A DNA stretch of 64,000 nucleotides from an uncultured Clostridia bacterium (GTDB lineage Bacteria > Bacillota > Clostridia > Oscillospirales > Oscillospiraceae): contig CAMVTO010000002.1 of NCBI GenBank assembly GCA_947170435.1, positions 109,226 through 173,225 on the forward strand, read 5' to 3'. Each line of letters starts with the position of its first letter. The stretch's first letter is position 1. The position numbers were made by a program, and so were the translations under genes. Below, in pieces: positions 60,605 through 64,000 of this stretch. The notes under the pieces were generated by a model that worked only from the letters and a program-made list of their open reading frames with translations, made no database searches and was not told where the DNA came from.

Positions 60605-62275
60605 TCATCTGTTTTGTACAAAGTGATAGACTCGACACTCGTAGGGTTTTGTGATAAATCCATTGCCGGACAGCTCCGCGCCATAGTTGCTCAGCAGCAG
60701 CGTCCCGCGGGAAAGATCAAAGCCATCGGGCGCGCGGAAGCGCACGGGGCGCTCGACAAAGGAGCAGATCACCAGCACCCGCTCGCTGCCGAGGCAGCGG
60801 GAGTAGACGTAAAGGCTGCCGGAGAGCGGCGCATGGTCGGTGAAGCTGCCGTCGCGGATCGCGCGCAGCTCCTTGCGCAGCTTAATGGCACGGCGGTAGA
60901 AGTTGAGCAGGGAATCGGGGTCGTTTTCCTGCACCGCGGCATTGATCTCACGGTAGTTGTCGTTGACGCTGAACCACGGCGTGCCGGTGGTAAAGCCCGC
61001 GTTCCGCTCCGCGCTCCACTGCACCGGTGTGCGGGCGTTGTCGCGCGAGGAGCGGTGGCACCATTTGAGGCGCACCTTGTCCGGGAGAATGTGCGCGAGC
61101 ATGTGGGCATAGTGCCAGCGGGTCTGCACGTCCTCGTAGAGCGCGGGATCGTCGGGACGCCAGTTGACCATGCCCAGCTCCTGCCCCTGATAGACGAAGG
61201 GTGTGCCCTTTAAAAACAGATACACGCAGGCGAGCATCTTGCCGCTTGCCACACGGTATTTTTCGCTGCCGTAGCGGGAGATGACGCGGGGGTGGTCATG
61301 GTTTTCAAGGTAGAGCATGTTCCAGCCCTTGCCGTCGAGCTTCTTCTGCCAGCGATCGAAGGCGCGCTTGAGCCGCCGCGCCGAGAAGGGCAGCGGGACG
61401 TAGTCGGTCATGAAGCAGTCCGCTTCCATGCTCTGGAACTGGATCATGGCGTCCAGCTGCCCGCGCTGCTCGTCCACATAGTCCAGCGCGCGCCTGGGCG
61501 ACACCAGCGGCGCTTCGCCGAGGGTGAAGGTGTCGTACCCGTTCAGCGCGTCGCGGCGGAACTCGGCAAGGTAGTCGTGCACGCGCGGGCCATGGTTGTA
61601 GTGGAAGATGCCGCGGATCACCGGCATCCAGTAGTCGTTGGGCAGGCCGTCCTTTTTGGAGATGAACGTGATGACGTCCTCGCGGAAGCCGTCCACGCCC
61701 TGCGCCAGCCAGAAGCGGAGGATCTTCTTGACCTCCTCGCGCACCAGGGGATTGTCCATATTGAGATCGGGCTGTTTCACGGCGAAGATATGGAGGTAGT
61801 ACTCCTGCCGCAGCTCGTCCCACTGCCACGCCTTGCCCTCGAACTGGCTGTCCCAGTTGTTCGGCAGCTTGCCGCCGGGCAGCGCGGGCCGCCAGATGTA
61901 ATAGTCGGTGTACGGCTCGATGCGCCGCCGGGACTTCTGAAACCACTCGTGCTCGTCGCTGGTGTGGTTGACCACGAGGTCCATGATGACCTTCATGCCG
62001 CGCGCGTGCGCGCCGTCGAGCACCTTGCGAAATGCCTCCATGCCGCCGTAGAGCGGGTCGATGTCCATGTAGTTGGAGATGTCGTACCCGCAGTCCGCGC
62101 CGGGGGAGGGGTAGAGCGGCGAAAACCAGATGCCGTCGCAGCCCAGCGACTGGATGTAGTCCAGCTTTTCGTAGACGCCGTAGAGGTCGCCCACGCCGTC
62201 GCCATCCCCGTCCTTGAAGCTGCGGGGCCAGATTTGATAAAAAACCCGGTCTTTGTACCAGCGTGTCTGTTCCAT
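60605..62275 (-). CDS. GH13 alpha-glucosidase / oligo-1,6-glucosidase
   Basis: A 556-residue GH13 enzyme of the alpha-glucosidase/oligo-1,6-glucosidase group. The (beta/alpha)8 barrel begins YQIWPRSFKDGDGDGVGDLY. Catalytic motifs are DLVVNHTSDEH, the nucleophile Asp in GVDGFREDVITF near residue 201, the acid Glu in LGEAPLVSP and LYLENHDHPRVIS. A small C-terminal domain follows. There is no signal peptide, so it hydrolyses imported maltose- or isomaltose-type oligosaccharides in the cytosol. GAGGTGG precedes the ATG at 62275. The hairpin just upstream leaves no room for its own promoter. Confidence 0.92.
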   Translation of the reverse strand: MEQTRWYKDRVFYQIWPRSFKDGDGDGVGDLYGVYEKLDYIQSLGCDGIWFSPLYPSPGADCGYDISNYMDIDPLYGGMEAFRKVLDGAHARGMKVIMDLVVNHTSDEHEWFQKSRRRIEPYTDYYIWRPALPGGKLPNNWDSQFEGKAWQWDELRQEYYLHIFAVKQPDLNMDNPLVREEVKKILRFWLAQGVDGFREDVITFISKKDGLPNDYWMPVIRGIFHYNHGPRVHDYLAEFRRDALNGYDTFTLGEAPLVSPRRALDYVDEQRGQLDAMIQFQSMEADCFMTDYVPLPFSARRLKRAFDRWQKKLDGKGWNMLYLENHDHPRVISRYGSEKYRVASGKMLACVYLFLKGTPFVYQGQELGMVNWRPDDPALYEDVQTRWHYAHMLAHILPDKVRLKWCHRSSRDNARTPVQWSAERNAGFTTGTPWFSVNDNYREINAAVQENDPDSLLNFYRRAIKLRKELRAIRDGSFTDHAPLSGSLYVYSRCLGSERVLVICSFVERPVRFRAPDGFDLSRGTLLLSNYGAELSGNGFITKPYECRVYHFVQNR

Positions 62276-62293
62276 GTATTGTCCCACCTCAAA

Positions 62294-62321
62294 ACATCGC
62301 GCCGCGTATGCGGCGCGATGT
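62294..62321 (-). terminator. hairpin between carbamate kinase and the GH13 gene
   Basis: ACATCGCGCCGC pairs with its complement around a 4-base loop; on the minus strand TTTT follows. It ends 19 bp before the GH13 start, so it may be a leaky terminator that allows read-through. Confidence 0.65.
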
Positions 62322-62344
62322 GTGTTTTGTATCTTACGCCTTTA

Positions 62345-63283
62345 TTACGCACGAATCCGCGTGCCGGTCTTGCCCTCAATGCCGTCCTTCGCTTTCTCCA
62401 GCAGCGTAATGAGCGCCGTGCGTCCGGGCTTGGACTCGGCGAACTTGACCGCCGCCTCTACCTTCGGGAGCATGGAGCCGGGTGCGAACTGTCCCTCGGC
62501 GATGTACTTGCGCGCCTCGTCCGGCGTCAGCGTGTCGAGACCCTTTTGATCGGGCTTGCCGAAGTTGATGGCGACTTTCTCCACCGCGGTGAGGATAATG
62601 AGCATATCCGCGTCCAGCTGCTCGGCGAGGCACTCCGAGGCGAAGTCCTTGTCGATGACCGCGGGCACGCCCTTGAGGTGATACTTGTCCTCCCAGATCA
62701 CGGGGATGCCGCCGCCGCCCGCGGCGATGACCGCGTGCTTCTGATCGAGCAGTGCCTTGACCGTGTGGATCTCGATGATCTCCGTGGGCTTGGGGCTTGC
62801 CACCACCTGACGCCAGCCGCGTCCTGCGTCCTCCGCCACGTCGATGCCCTTCTCGTCGTGGAGCTTTTTCGCCTCGGCCTCGGACATGAACGCGCCGATG
62901 GGCTTGGTGGGATGCTGGAACGCCGGGTCCTTGGGATCGACGGCGACCTGCGTCAGCACGGTTGCAATGTGCATACCGGTGTTGCGGCGATCCAGCTCCT
63001 CACCGATGAGATTCTGAAGGTCGTAGCCGATGTAACCCTGCGACATGGCAACGCACATGGAAAGCGGCATCACGTCGCGGCTCTCGTCCTCGCGGCGGTA
63101 GGCGGCGAAGGCATTTTGAATCATGCCCACCTGCGGGCCGTTGCCGTGGGCGATGACCAGTTCGTAGCCCGCCTCAATGAGGTCGGCGATGGCCTTGGCG
63201 GTGATGTTCACCGCGTCCATCTGCTCGTGAAGATTTTTGCCCAGTGCGTTGCCGCCGAGGGCGATTACAATTCTTTTCGCCAT
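62345..63283 (-). CDS. arcC: carbamate kinase
   Basis: A 312-residue carbamate kinase that makes ATP from carbamoyl phosphate and ADP. Typical segments are KRIVIALGGNALGKN, VIAHGNGPQVGMIQNAF, AAGGGGIPVIWED and VIDKDFASECLAEQL. No arginine deiminase or ornithine carbamoyltransferase gene is next to it, so the source of carbamoyl phosphate is unclear. AAAGGAAGCGG precedes the ATG at 63283. Confidence 0.94.
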   Translation of the reverse strand: MAKRIVIALGGNALGKNLHEQMDAVNITAKAIADLIEAGYELVIAHGNGPQVGMIQNAFAAYRREDESRDVMPLSMCVAMSQGYIGYDLQNLIGEELDRRNTGMHIATVLTQVAVDPKDPAFQHPTKPIGAFMSEAEAKKLHDEKGIDVAEDAGRGWRQVVASPKPTEIIEIHTVKALLDQKHAVIAAGGGGIPVIWEDKYHLKGVPAVIDKDFASECLAEQLDADMLIILTAVEKVAINFGKPDQKGLDTLTPDEARKYIAEGQFAPGSMLPKVEAAVKFAESKPGRTALITLLEKAKDGIEGKTGTRIRA

Positions 63284-63331
63284 AGTACCGCTTCCTTTCA
63301 GTGCCAAAATAATTTTTAGCTGACATAATTA

Positions 63332-63360
63332 ATAATAAGCGGTTGCACGCTTTTTTGCAA
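63332..63360 (-). promoter_or_regulatory. promoter of carbamate kinase
   Basis: On the minus strand TTGCAA (63360-63355), a 17-bp spacer and TATTAT (63337-63332). It interlocks with the argS promoter. Confidence 0.58.
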
Positions 63361-63371
63361 TATGCTAAACT
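63343..63371 (+). promoter_or_regulatory. promoter of argS
   Basis: TTGCAC at 63343-63348, a 17-bp spacer and TAAACT at 63366-63371. The leader is about 43 bases, too short for a T-box. Confidence 0.55.
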
Positions 63372-63420
63372 ATCAAAGATACAGTCCAATTCTTGGTGAA
63401 AAGAGCAGAGGTACATCACG

Positions 63421-64000
63421 ATGAACATGATCCAAAGCGCGAAAGATCAGATCGCGGAGTTGACAAGGAAAGCATACGCCGCCGCGGCGTCCGAGGGTCT
63501 GCTGCCGGAGGGCGTGGAGACGCCGGTGAACGTGGAGATCCCCAAGGACACCGCCAACGGCGATTATACGACGACGTTCTGCCTCGCTGCGGCGAAGGCG
63601 ATGAAAAAGAGCCCCCGCGAGGTGGCGCAGGTGCTGACGGGCAAGATGGTGTTGGACGGCACCTACTTCACGAGCGTGGAGATCGCCGGCCCCGGTTTCC
63701 TCAATTTCCGCCTCGGCGACAAGTGGTACGCCGACGTGCTCGCTGCCGTGGACGCAGAGGCGTCCGGGTACGGCCGCAGCGATGCGCTCAAGGGGAAGAA
63801 ATACATGGTGGAGTTCGTCTCCGCCAACCCCACGGGGCCGATGCACATGGGCAACGCCCGCGGCGGCGTCCTCGGTGACACGCTGGCGGAGGTGCTGGAC
63901 TGGAACGGCGCGGATGTGGAGCGGGAGTTCTACGTCAACGACGCCGGCAACCAGATCGAGAAGTTTGCCAAGAGCATCGAGGCCCGCTACTTCCAGATCA
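63421..64000 (+). CDS. argS: arginyl-tRNA synthetase, N-terminal part
   Basis: The first 193 residues of a class I arginyl-tRNA synthetase; the gene runs off the window. The N-terminal Add1 domain is followed by the HIGH-type motif in VSANPTGPMHMGNARGG near residues 133-149 and by EFYVNDAGNQIEKFAKS. It charges tRNA-Arg with arginine. AGAGGTACATCACG precedes the ATG at 63421. It is divergent from carbamate kinase, an arginine-catabolism-type enzyme, which may be coincidence. Confidence 0.93.
   Translation, partial: MNMIQSAKDQIAELTRKAYAAAASEGLLPEGVETPVNVEIPKDTANGDYTTTFCLAAAKAMKKSPREVAQVLTGKMVLDGTYFTSVEIAGPGFLNFRLGDKWYADVLAAVDAEASGYGRSDALKGKKYMVEFVSANPTGPMHMGNARGGVLGDTLAEVLDWNGADVEREFYVNDAGNQIEKFAKSIEARYFQI

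Noticed and set aside
61292..63319. A 675-codon plus-strand frame across GH13 and carbamate kinase
   Set aside because: It covers two well-recognised genes on the other strand, crosses a hairpin and has no domain pattern.
63372..63420. T-box leader of argS
   Set aside because: Only about 45 bases lie between promoter and start, and the conserved T-box sequence is missing.
1..64000. CRISPR array, prophage or insertion sequence
   Set aside because: No regularly spaced direct repeats, transposase, integrase or phage structural genes were seen on reading both strands.

Overview
The window looks like chromosomal DNA of a GC-rich, endospore-forming, anaerobic member of the Bacillota (Clostridia, probably an Oscillospiraceae-like gut lineage). 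The reasons are Clostridia-type sporulation genes (spoIIID, yqfC, yqfD, ylbJ), the Gram-positive housekeeping order phoH-ybeY-era-yqzL-recO, strong GGAGG ribosome binding sites, TTGACA/TATAAT-type promoters, frequent TTG starts, a tRNA with an encoded CCA tail, and 2-hydroxyacyl-CoA dehydratase-type radical enzymes of strict anaerobes. I see no prophage, integrase, insertion sequence, CRISPR array or rRNA. Every gene is intact except the ones cut by the window edges. Some intervals hold ordinary housekeeping genes and others hold poorly described accessory modules.

Layout: 0-7.3 kb has a uridine-kinase-like P-loop kinase, a PfoR/PTS-EIIC-like membrane protein and a complete nucleoside-type BMP ABC importer. 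7.3-19.7 kb has divergent ylbJ and yqfC-yqfD, then phoH, ybeY, era, an LTA-synthase-like sulfatase, a small yqzL hidden at the recO start, recO, mutS2, HPr and uvrC. 19.7-23.4 kb has an SPFH membrane protein with an Arc-like repressor candidate under a 29-bp palindrome, a G5/3D-domain wall protein, a split TSUP exporter and DUF1540. 23.5-28.7 kb has yihY-trkA-trkH divergent from mgtE (K+ and Mg2+ homeostasis). 28.7-33.5 kb has an M29 aminopeptidase, a YhfC-type intramembrane protease, azlCD, a pseudouridine-kinase-like PfkB kinase and a C39-like cysteine protein. 33.5-36.3 kb is a spoIIID-LCP-SLH/transglutaminase operon on the minus strand. 36.4-42.5 kb has a 1413-residue activase/dehydratase fusion, DUF1508, a nucleotidyltransferase and a small gene behind a three-hairpin leader. 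42.6-48 kb has tex, DUF1846, tRNA-Val, a DMT transporter and rpiB. 48-51.8 kb has hypB, two 2-hydroxyacyl-CoA-dehydratase-family proteins and a 59-residue membrane peptide. 51.9-57 kb has a PH-like protein, OadG, a KdpDE-like two-component system, DUF1538 and a tandem P-II protein. 57-64 kb has malic enzyme, an Ldh-family dehydrogenase, DUF6076, a GH13 alpha-glucosidase, carbamate kinase and the start of argS.

The best candidates for undescribed biology are these: the KdpDE-like/DUF1538/tandem-P-II operon (a putative sensor, transporter and P-II gate); the SPFH/ribbon-helix-helix pair with its operator; the hypB-dehydratase operon with a tiny membrane peptide, which together with the giant activase fusion suggests an uncharacterised ATP-driven electron-transfer enzyme; and the structured leader before the 76-residue protein. 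All starts and sites were read by eye, and family assignments rest on recognised motifs, not on database searches.
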